From Corella eumyota (taxonomy: Eukaryota; Chordata; Ascidiacea; Phlebobranchia; Corellidae): a stretch of DNA of 64,000 nucleotides. The position numbers and the translations under genes were made by a program. The stretch is from positions 2,790,001 through 2,854,000 of the forward strand of contig OY720097.1 in assembly GCA_963082875.1 (NCBI GenBank), given 5' to 3'. Position 1 is the first letter of the stretch. Each line of letters begins with the position of its first letter. Positions 26,601 through 36,900 of this stretch are shown here, in pieces. The notes under the pieces are model-generated. The model was not told the DNA's origin. It was given only the letters and a program-made list of their open reading frames with translations, and made no database searches.

Positions 26601-29600
26601 TGTAACCGGTATTGAGCAGATGAGGTCAGGTACCAAGACTTACGGTGCTCTGGAATTTGTTAACCAGCAAGTATACCCTGACATGCGAGCAAGTTCTTAC
26701 AAGATTCTTATTACGATGACTGATGGAGATGCAAGCGACCAAAGGAACCCTCAAGCTATTGATGAGGCTCGTAATAACTTCAACCTTATGATTGCCGCTG
26801 GTGTTGGTAGCAAAGTCAACGTTGTTGAGCTAGAAGATTTTGCAACCAACGCGAATACAATTTACAGCGTTGAAGACTTCTCGGCCTTGCAGCATACTAT
26901 TTCAACTATCGTGGAAAATATTTGCACTGGAATTTCTGATATTATTGGAGGTAAGGTGCTCTTTGTCGCCACAGGTGGTCGTTTCACTTCTAATTAGTTT
27001 CCTATTAAAGAAAAATATTTTTATTTAATTTAATTTTAAGTAATTTCAACTCTTGGTTGTTTTATTTTTTCCACTTGTAGAAAAACTTAAAATTTTGAAA
27101 ATACAAAATTATAAACTTTTAATAAAGTATAACATTTCTTTTGTTAGTCTTGTTTAACGTACTTACAATTAAACTCCACTTTATTAATACATACATTATT
27201 AATTTATCTTCTAAACTTACCCTTATTTTTAAGCTGTAGCGAATTATAGTTATTATTAATACTGTTGTTGAAATATACATTCTAATTTGCTTTTCTTAAT
27301 AATATTTTTAAAGCCCTTTTTCTTGTATTATGCGAATTGTAATTAATTTGTTATTTTATATTATTAATTTGTTGCATGTTGTTATAGATAAACTACTTTT
27401 TATCTGCATGAAGCTATTGCATGTTAATTTATTTATATGAAATTATGCTTGAAAAAAATATTTTCTGTTAACTTTAAAGTCTACTTTTTTTTAATCCATT
27501 TTAAAACTTGTTTAACTTTTATTGATTCTAATAACTATTAAATAATAATATTTTAATTTTTTTTTATTAAAGATATTTTTAATAACCAATTTTTTTATAT
27601 TTTTTAGGTGAAGATTCAAGCAGTGAAGTAACCACTGGTTAGTAAAAATTCATTTTATATTTCACACGAAAATGTTAATCCTAATTTCAGCACACGCTTT
27701 TAAATTTATAATTTATTTCAAAAGTTTAAAGAGTTTTTTTTGTAAATTTTTTTGAATTTAAAGTTTTGGTGCTATGATGACGTCACTGGTCGAGCAACTA
27801 GGCAAAAAATTAAGAATTTGTTTTACAAATTTAAAAAAAAAATTGGAAAAAAAAAGAATATTGAATAAAAAAAAATTTGGAGGCTAATTGCTTTGTCGGG
27901 TGGTCAGTATGGCACCAGCCATTTTGCAGCGTTGAAAAAATTAGGCAAATGATAAAAATAAAAAAAATTTAAATTAAAAAAAAAAATTATAAAAATTGAA
28001 ATTACAAGAAAATTTTTAAGAAATTGAAAATTGGAAAAAAAAACTCTTAAATTCTGAAAACGATATTCTGTTTAGTTTCTCGTCGGTTCAAACGTCATCA
28101 TGCAAAGAAACCTTAACTGATCAGCACATATAATTAACAATTAACCTAATTAAAAAAAACACTAAAATACTTTGCGCATATATACAGCATATTGTACAAG
28201 CTTTATTTTGCTAAAACCTCTTCGCCGATTTCTCAATTAGATTGCTTTCTATTTTGTATCAGCATATTAAATATAATTAAGTTCCTAATGTTCTAATTAA
28301 CAATATATAATAAGGTGATATGACCTAGTTGTGTGTGAATTTATATACCTTCAATCTTGTTGTGATAATCATATGAGGTTTATTTTAGATGCTTTCGTTT
28401 AATTGATATTATTAAAGTATAATTTTTTGCAATTTAAAAGGGTTTGTGTAATTAGTTTTAACAAAAGTTGTTAGTTATGCCGATATAAGTAATGAATGCT
28501 TTTAGAACTTACAGTTTTAAAATGTGAGGATGGCGACATATAATCTGGTTAAGGTATTTGCGAAACGCGGTTTGCTTAAAAAGTCGTTAAATCGTCCGTA
28601 AAAAAGCAAACTTTTTTGTTTGACTTTAAAATGTCGCAATAACGACGTTAGCGGCGTTTGGCGCCAAAAAGTCTGCCGCCCTATTTGCCACGTGGCATTT
28701 AAAATTAGTTCGTCTTGTGACGTCATAAGGCCATTGTATTTTATCATGTTTAAAAAGGAGGATAACTTCCCGGCATTTCCGTTTCTTTTTTTAATTTTTA
28801 GAATCTCCGGGTCGTGGCGATGCCAGGAAATAAAAACCTTTCTGCTTTCGATCGCGTTTTGGATTATTAACATTTTATCACACTTCACTTTTTCGTCATA
28901 ACGAACAAATTAAATAAGAGAATTTAATTTTTCATTCTATTTATATATGTGTATATGGCATTTTAAATTCCTCGCCTAAATTGACATTTATTTACACACT
29001 ATTGCGTTTGAAATATAAGCGTTCCTATATAAGTATGTAATATATATGTATATGTAAACAATACAGCATAACCTTCAATTAAATTTTGTTTTATTTTTTT
29101 TTCATTTAATGCTATTCTACCCTACAACACCGTCTGAAAAACTGGTGAATTCGAATGACAAACGTAAATATTCATCCGCCATACTATAACAACAAACGAA
29201 ATGTCATTACATAAATATAAACTTTTAAACCTTGCACGAATGCACGATTAAAATAATCAAAAATTAAAGATCATCCCCCTCAAAGGCCGAATTTTAGCGA
29301 CAACGATGACATATGCGGGGAACTCCCCCCCTTAGGGAACTGTCACGAGGACCCTTCCACGCCTCCAGTGACTAAATATTACTGGAATAAGGCGGTGCAG
29401 CATTGCGTGTTTATTTATTATAACAACTGCCCGGGCGGCAATATTTTCGACACGGAAATTGAATGTCAATTAAGGTGCAGCCCGCCCTGTAAGTTGACCT
29501 TGTTGTTGCGTTTGAAAAAAGCGTTAGTTACGTCACTGTAAGGCGATTTTTAGAATGACGTCAATTAAAAACGTCGTCTCTCATATCATCTTGTTTTGTA

Positions 29601-32228
29601 TGTCAATGACATTGAATAAAGCATGTTGTTGATATCACTACATGTTTTGTTAAAGGTTTATTTGGTTAAATATGTTTGTCAAAGCGTAAGGCATGCGTGT
29701 TAGTTAACTAAATACATCATAACGAAAGATTTCTTTATAACAAATTACATCGGAATTCATATACAAGAATAACACATTTTCATACTGTAACATATGCTTG
29801 CACATTTGTTTTGTTATCATATATTATGTGTCTTGGATGTTTATTTAGGGTAAGTTGCTTTCTAATTTACCTTTGTAATAAAGATGTTGATTTAAACTTT
29901 ATTATATAAACATAAACTGGTTAGTAAGCAATTCCAAACCTTAACTAGTAGCCTTTATTTTGTAGTAGTTTCAACCACAGTACCACCTACAACCACTACT
30001 CTACTCAGTGTCAACAATCGGGCTTACTTATCCTTCGTATTGGACGACAGCTCCTCGATAAGCGATGAAGGTTTTATTTTACTTCAGGAATTTCTAAGGA
30101 ACGTCGTGGAAGAAATACCAAACGTTGGTGTTGATGGAGTCCAAGTATCAATGATCCAATATAACGAGGAGCCAAGGTATTTTTGCTTTACCTACTTTAA
30201 ATTATACATATACAGATAAACAACGGGTATAAATCGTAGGTGGGACAAAGATAAAAATTAGGTTTACGGTTCTTAGTTAATAATAGGTCATAAATAAATA
30301 TAAATATTAAAAATGCGAACAACTTTCTTTAAAAGACATATATACTTTTTATTTAAAATTTTACTTTAAAACATTTATGTGCTTGTTTACATTTTTTGAC
30401 AAATGTAATTTTTAAACATGTGTGCAGACAACAACTGACCTTTGATCAGTGCATTAACAAAGAAGTTGCTTTGGATGCCATTGGAGAATTGGAAAAGGTT
30501 GGTGGAGGAACCAGAACGGGAAGAGCTTTACAATTCCTCAGCGGTGACTACGAAGATGCTACTCCTGGTGTAAAAAAGGTAAAACTGGGATTTAATTTTT
30601 TTAAATTATCTTTGTTAATCTTATTGGCAATAATTTCATATCAAAATTTTCTTTGACGTTAATATTATAATATTTGTTAGTATTATGTTTCGATATTTAG
30701 TTATTATATGCTGTTGCTCTCGAATAAGGGACTTTAAAAAATATAAACTCCTACTAAGCCAAAGATCGATTGCCCGTTTAATTCTTAATTACTTATAATC
30801 AATATTATTTCGATACTTTTAAAGTTAACTCACGACTGGATCAAAGTATTACACTATGTTTAGACTGTTAAATCGACTTTTCTATATCAAGGATAAAATT
30901 ACACGAAAAAATTATAAAAAGGAACTATTTATAGCGTATCTTAAATAAATACAAGCAACAAAAACTAGGTCGGGGAAAGTTGAATTGTTAACATCTTTAT
31001 TCTCAAGTTAATGGATAAACGATGTTGTTCTAATGTAGATTGCTGTAGTTATCACGGATGGAAGAAGTCAAGATGATGTCAAACCACCAGCTGATGACCT
31101 CAAGGAATCTGGTAAGTATTTCCTAATTCATTAAAGTACATGACCTTGGATTTTTTGGTTTTCGACTCAATGTATAGGAAGCGCGGTGTAGCGGTTAGAC
31201 CACTTGACTTTACTATACGAAGTTCTAGGTCCAATCTTCACTGCTTTTATGCTGAACCCCCTCGAATAAGGAACTATAAACTGTATAAACACTTAGGCCA
31301 ACTCTTAATTAGCAGCCTAAATATTGGTTAATCATAAACAATATTATTTCTAACTTCAAAAGGCAACTTGAAACTGGGTCAAGTCAGCTAATGCTACTTT
31401 ATGTTTAGGTCGTTTGTTAGGCTGTTCTTATCATGTTAAGACAAACTAGAAATTCTAATACCGAAATCCTGTTTTATTTATAAGGTGTTACAATGTTTGC
31501 TATCGGTGTTGGAGAGGCTCAAATTTACGAACTTACGGAAATAGCCTCGGAACCAACTGATCTGTATGTGTTAAGCGTCACGAATTACAGACGCATTGCT
31601 TCACTCCAAGATCTCCTTGTTCGAAGTATCACCAAGGTCATAGAAGGAAGTTACCATGGTAAGTGCAAGAAGCTTAGATAAAGTAAAATTTAAATAGAAA
31701 GGTAACTCAAAATCTTTGGTTGTTGCAGTTGTGGTTGTGGTATTCGGTAATTTTTTTAATATTTAAATGCTCACTCTAAACATGCTATATCACCAAACTT
31801 CAAACTGTTAATAATTAAGATTTTCTATTAAATCTAATACATTAAAAATTGTGTTTTAGAAGTGGTTACCGAGGAGGATATAACTGATGACGATGACTTA
31901 ATATTTGGAGGTAATGGTTTTAATAATATTAGTTTGAAAATATGTATATTAATTATTATGCATTAGACTATTTTTTAAGGCTTGTCAAATTATATATTAA
32001 ACTGATATAAAATTCAAATTGCATTTATCTTACTAAATTTGTGTTATTTCGAAAATATTTGAGTCTAAACCTTAGTAAAAAAAATTAAACTAGCCTGTAA
32101 AACAACCTGTTTTACCTTGATAATACTTCAAAATAAAAAACACTTTCAACATGCGTTTTTCTTTAGAATCTACAACTGATAACTTACCGGAGGGATCTGG
32201 AGGCCCGGGCTTATCGTGGCGATCGTAA
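11641..32228 (+). CDS. Collagen VI-like chain: signal peptide-VWA-triple helix-VWA-Kunitz-VWA
   Basis: Thirty-five phase-consistent exons, 1173 codons plus stop: 11641-11854, 12723-12898, 13491-13635, 14480-14562, 14906-15033, 16152-16296, 16821-16883, 17166-17216, 17689-17751, 17947-17964, 18110-18145, 18775-18810, 19344-19424, 19637-19690, 19917-19952, 20100-20150, 20380-20451, 23792-23845, 24029-24073, 24310-24363, 24579-24659, 24854-24937, 25063-25134, 25664-25757, 25926-25931, 26360-26950, 27608-27637, 29270-29488, 29966-30176, 30428-30578, 31039-31111, 31485-31658, 31729-31746, 31860-31910, 32167-32228. Hydrophobic N-terminal signal peptide. VWA1 (12725-16296) has a damaged MIDAS; VWA2 (26360-26950) keeps DGSDS and TDG; VWA3 (29966-31658) keeps DDSSS and TDG. 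The helix (17166-25690) is about 300 residues, with most exon lengths multiples of 9, five RGD motifs and one cysteine, much as in collagen VI. The Kunitz exon recalls COL6A3 and COL28A1. Predicted secreted matrix protein. Least certain: the weak acceptors at 26359 and 29269. Confidence 0.85.
12068..12184. repeat. Three tandem copies of a 39-bp unit
   Basis: TTTGTGTTGTTGAACA starts at 12071 and recurs at 12110 and, slightly diverged, at 12149, a period of 39 bases. It lies in the first intron of the collagen gene. Confidence 0.8.
12600..12670 (-). repeat. Fragment of a second tRNA-derived SINE family (minus strand)
   Basis: Reading the minus strand gives a tRNA-like segment with a B box GGTTCGAGCC preceded by GGACTGCGGGCCGAAG, similar to segments at 15075-15140 and 36085-36150. 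Confidence 0.45.
14370..14472 (+). repeat. Truncated tail of the main SINE family
   Basis: Matches the 3' half of the main SINE: AACTGCCAAA..., AACTGGGTCGGGGTAAC and GAGGATGAATAAATAT. The tRNA head is absent. It ends just before the acceptor of the exon at 14480. Confidence 0.6.
15060..15240 (+). repeat. Second tRNA-derived SINE family, degraded copy
   Basis: TGGTGAACAGG (A box-like) and GGTTTCGAGC (B box-like) are spaced as in a tRNA promoter, with GGACTACGAGCCGAAAGG between them. Related to 36085-36246 and 12600-12670. Confidence 0.5.
16512..16547 (+). CDS. Candidate alternative terminal exon of the collagen gene (short VWA-only isoform)
   Basis: A good acceptor (TTGTTTTCTAG, ending 16511) follows the phase-0 exon ending at 16296. 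It opens a frame reading E-V-R-R-L-F-C-S-N-P-E then TAA (16545-16547), with AATAAA at 16651-16656. Splicing 16296 to 16512 would give a secreted protein of signal peptide plus VWA1 without the helix; splicing to 16821 gives the full collagen. A GTAAGA directly after the first codon could also make GAG a 3-base microexon in the long form, neutral for frame. Confidence 0.45.
   Translation, partial: EVRRLFCSNPE
16651..16656 (+). terminator. AATAAA downstream of the candidate short-isoform exon
   Basis: Canonical hexamer about 100 bases after the in-frame TAA at 16545 and before the next collagen exon. Confidence 0.4.
20784..23676 (+). mobile_element. hAT DNA transposon with 8-bp target-site duplication
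   Basis: The element runs 20792-23668 (2877 bp), flanked by the identical 8-mer TATGATGG at 20784-20791 and 23669-23676, the target duplication length typical of hAT. The terminal inverted repeats share GCGCCGACTTC (20797-20807 and, inverted, 23653-23663), each 5 bases from its end, with CA at both tips. G-rich/C-rich subterminal sequence (GGGGGGC left, GCCCCCC right) extends the symmetry. It sits in the collagen intron 20452-23791, in the sense of the host gene. Exact duplication and a nearly intact transposase suggest a recent insertion. Confidence 0.93.
21132..23341 (+). pseudogene. hAT transposase (TTF zinc finger, DUF4371, hATC), one frameshift
   Basis: From the ATG at 21132 the protein begins M-S-K-K-Q-S-S-K-R and has a TTF-type zinc finger (C-E-I-C, then paired W, F and H residues), the DUF4371/RNase H-like core (A-D-E-T-T-D-L-S-C-K-E-Q-L; D-G-A-A-N-M-R-G; C-A-G-H-Q-L-N-L), and a C-terminal hATC dimerisation domain (T-S-C-E-A-E-R-S-F-S-T-L). 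This is the ZMYM1-like hAT branch. The frame breaks once, near the A6 run at 22603-22608: frame 0 ends at 22652, while homology continues in another frame (I-S-I-G-K-C-K-S-L-L-G-N-L-I-D) to the stop at 23339-23341. About 735 residues in all. The single lesion in a homopolymer could be real or an assembly error. Confidence 0.85.
25926..25931 (+). CDS. 6-base microexon of the collagen gene
   Basis: AATGTG between TTTTTCAG and GTAAGT joins in phase 1 on both sides and adds Glu-Cys between the end of the helix and VWA2. Both splice sites are excellent. The cysteine could serve chain cross-linking. Skipping it would also keep frame. Confidence 0.6.
28657..28725. promoter_or_regulatory. Cluster of three perfect palindromic factor sites in a collagen intron
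   Basis: TTTGGCGCCAAA (28657-28668, E2F consensus on both strands), TGCCACGTGGCA (28686-28697, canonical CACGTG E-box) and TGACGTCA (28718-28725, ATF/CREB). Centres are about 29-30 bases apart, near three helical turns. Inferred enhancer or cryptic promoter inside the intron 27638-29269. Opposite-strand open frames here look like shadows. Confidence 0.4.
29270..29488 (+). CDS. Kunitz/BPTI-domain exon of the collagen gene
   Basis: Six cysteines with spacing C-x8-C-x20-C-x7-C-x11-C-x3-C match the Kunitz fold (usual C-x8-C-x15-C-x7-C-x12-C-x3-C), with Y-Y-W-N before Cys3 and N-N-C-P-G-G at Cys4. The Cys2-Cys3 segment is 5 residues longer than usual. The position corresponding to P1, directly after the second cysteine, is His, not Lys or Arg, so classical trypsin inhibition is unlikely. 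The chosen acceptor (AG at 29268-29269) is the one that matches the phase-1 upstream exon but lacks a good pyrimidine tract. Confidence 0.75.
30712..30900 (+). repeat. Old SINE copy, head truncated
   Basis: Retains the SINE body order: TATGCTG...CTCGAATAAGGGAC, ATAAACTC, AACTCACGACTGGATC, ATGTTTAGACTG, ATCAAGGATAAA. Much diverged. Confidence 0.5.
31172..31446 (+). repeat. Old full-length SINE copy in a collagen intron
   Basis: GCGGTGTAGCGGTTAGACCAC (head with A box), TAGGTCCAATC (B box remnant), TTATGCTG, CTCGAATAAGG, ATAAAC, then AACTGGGTCAAG and TATGTTTAGGTCG in consensus order, with many substitutions. Confidence 0.65.
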
Positions 32229-32514
32229 TCAGCATATTTTATTGAATCAGCATATTCTATTCGATTTATTTTGCGCATGCTTTTCTATATAAGTGCATAT
32301 TTCGTGTATTATAAGATTATATATCCAATTACTAAAAATACTTTGACATTTGCAGTAATTTTAAATAATTTTATTCAAATTTTATATAATTAGTTGCAAG
32401 TTCCATTGCTATTGCTTTACCACAGCTTGTTGCAATATTATATTCATCATTTTTTTCATACGATATATTTTTAAAGTTTATACTTTTGAGTTATCTTCAC
32501 ATTGCTTATTAGCT

Positions 32515-32520
32515 AATAAA
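32515..32520 (+). terminator. Candidate poly(A) signal of the collagen gene
   Basis: First clear AATAAA, 287 bases after the stop TAA at 32226-32228. Confidence 0.4.
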
Positions 32521-32589
32521 TAATTAAAGTACATTATAAGGAATATGTCGTTTGTTGTTATAAATATTATTTATTCAACAATTTTGAGT

Positions 32590-32890
32590 GGCTAGGTGTG
32601 TAAAATTGTGGTACCTGTGGTTTGGTGTTGTGGTTAGAATTATTTACTTCATAACACAAGGTCTTAAGTACGATACTCGTTTTGTCCATGCCTTAGCGCG
32701 TTTAGTTAAAGGCTAAAAACGTTATAAACTAATGCCAGAAATAAAAACAATCATCACGTTAAATAGCGGAGATTTAGTAAATAATATTCAACGCTTTTAA
32801 AAAGTTAACTTTAGGATAGTTTGAGATCTTAACTGTTTTCTAATCTATGTTTGGGCTGTAAAATATTTTTTTAACATCGAGGATAAATAA
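32590..32890 (+). repeat. Old SINE copy, strongly diverged
   Basis: GGTGTTGTGGTTAGAA head, CACAAGGTCTTAAGTACGATAC in the B box region, then AACTTTAGGATAG, CTATGTTTGGGCTG and ACATCGAGGATAAATA, in the order of the main SINE. Confidence 0.5.
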
Positions 32891-33587
32891 GAAAATAGTT
32901 TGCTTAAAATATTAAAATCGTTTTAAAAACCTTCCGTCAGTTGGAGATGGAGATTTAATAAAATTAGTAAACATTTAAATCTTTCAACGTACTTTAAAAG
33001 ATTTTTAAACTATTTAGTTAACGTTTTCGCTTAGATGTTATTTAATTTTATGTTAAATGTTACCCGCCTTGCTTAAAAGAAGCAGCAAGTTTTTACTATG
33101 GTATATCAATTAGTTAGGCAATTCAAATTTGTTCGTTTATTGTCGGTTTGTCTGATTGTTTTTAAAAAAAAGAAGTTTTTAAAGTAAACAAAGTCAAAAA
33201 TTGTCTTTGTTAGATTGTTAGGTTAATTTTAATCATTGTTGTGGTAAGCGTTGAACAATTAAACCAGTAGGCATCGCTTAACCATTTTATTTCTAACTGA
33301 AATTTATTAAAAAGTGAAAAAAACTATGATCAGATGATTAGAAAATGTTATAATTTTAGGAATGTGAATCAATAAGTTTTTACACGTTTAAAAAACGTTC
33401 TGCTAGAAGTAATATATTTTTACAATAATATATTTGTCTGATTAAAAAACTGTTTAGCCAAGATGTAGTCTCTAAAAATATTCTAATGTATTTTTGTTTA
33501 CAAATTTAAGATATTTTAACAAATTGTTTAACTCAAATATATAGTTTATTACTTGGTCATTATAAATTTAACAAACAAACACAATCT

Positions 33588-33612
33588 TATATATATATAT
33601 ATATATATATAT
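33588..33612. repeat. TA dinucleotide microsatellite
   Basis: Run of about twelve alternating TA units upstream of the FERM gene. Confidence 0.85.
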
Positions 33613-33886
33613 TCAACACAACTTTGAACATTTTTTTACATGTTGTAGTATTATACCAGGCCAAAAGTCAAATTTAACTGAATTTTGAATTTTACCAACT
33701 GTACTTAGAATATGATTAATTTAAATTACATGTTATATCAAGTGTTCTTCTCTGTTTTGCATCAATCTTACGTAAATGAAAAATTGAGCACCACAAAATT
33801 GTCGTGTTTTTCAAATTAATTACGTGTTTGAAATGATTTAAATTTTTTTTTATTTCTTACAGACTTGCCTTATGCATTTTTGTGTT

Positions 33887-33905
33887 AAATTTTTGTTGTA
33901 GCAAA
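33887..33905 (+). promoter_or_regulatory. Acceptor-like site 4 bases before the FERM start codon
   Basis: TTTTTGTTGTAG ends at 33901 with the ATG at 33906. Either a 5'-UTR intron or a trans-splice acceptor, giving a 5' UTR of only 4 genomic bases. Confidence 0.45.
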
Positions 33906-36900
33906 ATGCTATGTTGTACTAAACCAAAAGCAAGTTTTCAATGTGAAGTTATTCTATTGGATGGGCAGAGCGAAAGATTTTCAAGAGTCAATAATGTTAA
34001 GGTACTGCTATTGTATAAATTTTATTTATTTATGGGTCATTAGAAAAAAAATAGTGTAAAAAAATAAAAAATATTTTTTTGTATTGTGTATGCTTGAATA
34101 TATCAGCTATAAAATTATTTTTGTAACTAAAAATTTAAATTTGTACCTATGACAGTTTTGGGTATATATTTAGTTTGGTTTTATTTACAGGCAACAACTA
34201 AGGGTCAAGTTTTGTTCGATTTAGTTTGTCAACATCTAAATGTTATCGAAAAAGATTATTTTGGATTAAGGTTTTATGATCATAATACACATATTGTAAG
34301 TAAAGGAAAAAAAATGTGTTTGTAAAATTTTTACAGTATTTGAAAAAATAAATTTATATATATATAAGCTTATTTAATTTTTTTTAAATTGGGCAAACTT
34401 TTTTTTTATAAAATTTAATTTATTTGTTTTAGCATTGGTTGGATTTGGATAAAGCATTGTGTGATAATGCCCCACTTTCAAAAGGTAATTTACACGAGTT
34501 TTTATCTATAAAAATTATTATATTTTAAAGAAAAATTAATTATAAAATTGGTCATGAATTAAACTTAAAAACCAGCAAAATTTTTTAAATTTTTTTTGTC
34601 CAATATTTTTTATATTTTAATATCTGTTTATGTTTCCAAATAATTTGACAAAAAATATTATTTTTTTTTAGTTATTGAGTACGACCATAGTTGCACATTC
34701 CATTTTGTTGTAAAGTTTTATGCCGGGGACCCTTGTGCTTTAAAAGAAGAGGTTACGAGATATCAATTCTTTCTTCAACTTAAAAAAGATATTTTCTCAC
34801 TTCGTCTTTCTTGTTTAAATAAACAGGTTGCTGAGTTGTCAGCTTTGGCTTTGCAATGTAAGAAAAACAATCAGTTTAATAAAAGAAATTTAATTTTATT
34901 TATAAATTTGGTAATTTAGTTTTTTGTTTTTTTTATTAGTTGTTTAATGTAGTGGAAGTAATGTTATAAAAATAGTAATAAAAGGCAATAAAAATAACAA
35001 CTATTGTTAAATTGTTTTAGTTGAGTGTATTCGAAAATGTCATTAACTTTTACTGTTTTTGAAATTGAAGTACTTGGTATTGTATTTATATACTTTCTTT
35101 TATATTTTTTTTTGTTTGTTTAGCTGAGATAGGAGATTATGATGACACAATCCACAAAAATTCAAATTATGTTTCCGAATTCCGATTTATTCCCAATCAA
35201 GATCGGGAGTTTGAGAAAGAAGTTAGTCGCCTGCATTCTTCATTTAAGTAAGTTTCATCACCAACAAAATGCCTCCAAAGTATAAATTTTTATCATATTC
35301 TAGGCACAAGTATACTTAAATTATTGTGAAATACATGAGATAATTATTTTGTTAGTGTATATATACACACATAGTACCAAAATTTTATATTGAAAAACAT
35401 ATTTTGATTTAACTAATGCTATATATACTGTAAACACCATGTTACAAATGCTACACATAGTTTAAATTTAATTTAAAGCTTGAAAGCATGATACATGAAC
35501 ATTAGGAGTATAATTTACTTGTAAACATCTTTTTTTTAAGTTCAACTAACTAGGCCTAAGGCTTTGTGTTTACAAGTATACAAGTGCCTTGTGACATAAT
35601 AAAAATAATGGTTATTGTTTATAAAACTGTGGTTAGTTATAAGTGCTTTTTACTGTCTTTTTTGGTTAAACTTAAAGTGGTTGGTTATACAAAACAACTA
35701 TTTTTTTATTTTTTTTAATATTAAATATTTTTTAAAGAATTTTTTTATTGAGTTATTTGGATTTTTTTATTAAATACAACTTAAACATTGATTGACAATT
35801 ATTTTAATTGCGATAACTTTTGTATCATAACATAAAATAGTTTATATTTTTTTGTTTTTATCATATTTAACTAGTTTGTAGCTGGACATTTCAATTTTCA
35901 AAATATGGTTTGAACTTGTAACTAATAGTTGTTAGCGATAGGTTACCCACGAACCACAATTTGCAGTTTTTTTTTCTATTTTGCATGGGTATTAATTGGG
36001 AAAAAATGGATTTATATATTGTCCACTAAGCACCATTATATATGGATTATATTTACACAATACCTAAAAATTTTCTTTGATTTTGGTAGTGTGGTGAAGC
36101 GGTTATGACATTAAACTGCAGACCAAAGGGTTTCAGATTCAAACCGCATCAGTGCCCCTTTATTTGTCCTTAAGCCTAGTTTTCGGATAGCTCAAACACA
36201 CCCCATCTGCACACCCTTTTTCTAATAAACATACAAAACTTAAAAGAAATTTTCTTTGATTTTAAAACTTAAAAAAAAACTCAAAACTTAAAAAAAAAAC
36301 TTTCTTTGATTTTAAAACTTAAAAATTCTAAAACTTAAAAAATAACTTTGTTTTATTTCAGGGGTTTAGTTCCATCTGTAGCAGAAATGCAATATTTACG
36401 AAAATGTCGTCAGCTGGATATGTACGGGGTTGAACTTCACTCGGTTAAAGGGGAGGCGGGGGTCAAATACATGCTTGGGGTTTCTCCAAGGGGTATCGAA
36501 ACCTTTAAGAATAAATACAGAATAACCATTTATTATTGGTCAGTTAATTTTTTTAAATAATTGACAATAATTTCTAAAATTTTGTAATGAATTTTTTTTT
36601 GATTATTAAATTAGTAACTATTTGTTTTTTATTTAGTAATTTAGATTTTTTGTCATTTTTTTTGTTAAAATTCTGTTTATTATTTTTTGTAATTACTAGT
36701 TCAATATTTTTTTTTATAAATTTTAGGCCTAGAATTGAAACAGTGGATTTTAAAGACGAATTTCTTAAACTGAAAGTAAAAAACAAACAGGTGAATCATT
36801 TAATATTGTTTTGTTGAATCATATTAAGACTATTTACAACAATAAAAAATATAGAAGTTAAAAATATAATTAAATTTAACTTGACATTTTGAGTTAAAAA

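Larger units (their letters stand above)
32229..33900. other. Intergenic region between the collagen and FERM genes
   Basis: No coding sequence seen. Holds an old SINE (about 32590-32890), a TA dinucleotide microsatellite (about 33588-33612) and otherwise AT-rich sequence. The promoter of the downstream FERM gene should lie here. Confidence 0.5.

Noticed and set aside
28517-28901. Overlapping open frames of 123 (minus) and 93 (plus) codons in the collagen intron
   Set aside because: They lie on opposite strands over the same bases, have no recognisable domain and no splice or poly(A) context. The region is better explained by its higher GC and the palindrome cluster.
33588-33612. TA run as a regulatory signal
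   Set aside because: A simple microsatellite of a kind common in AT-rich genomes.
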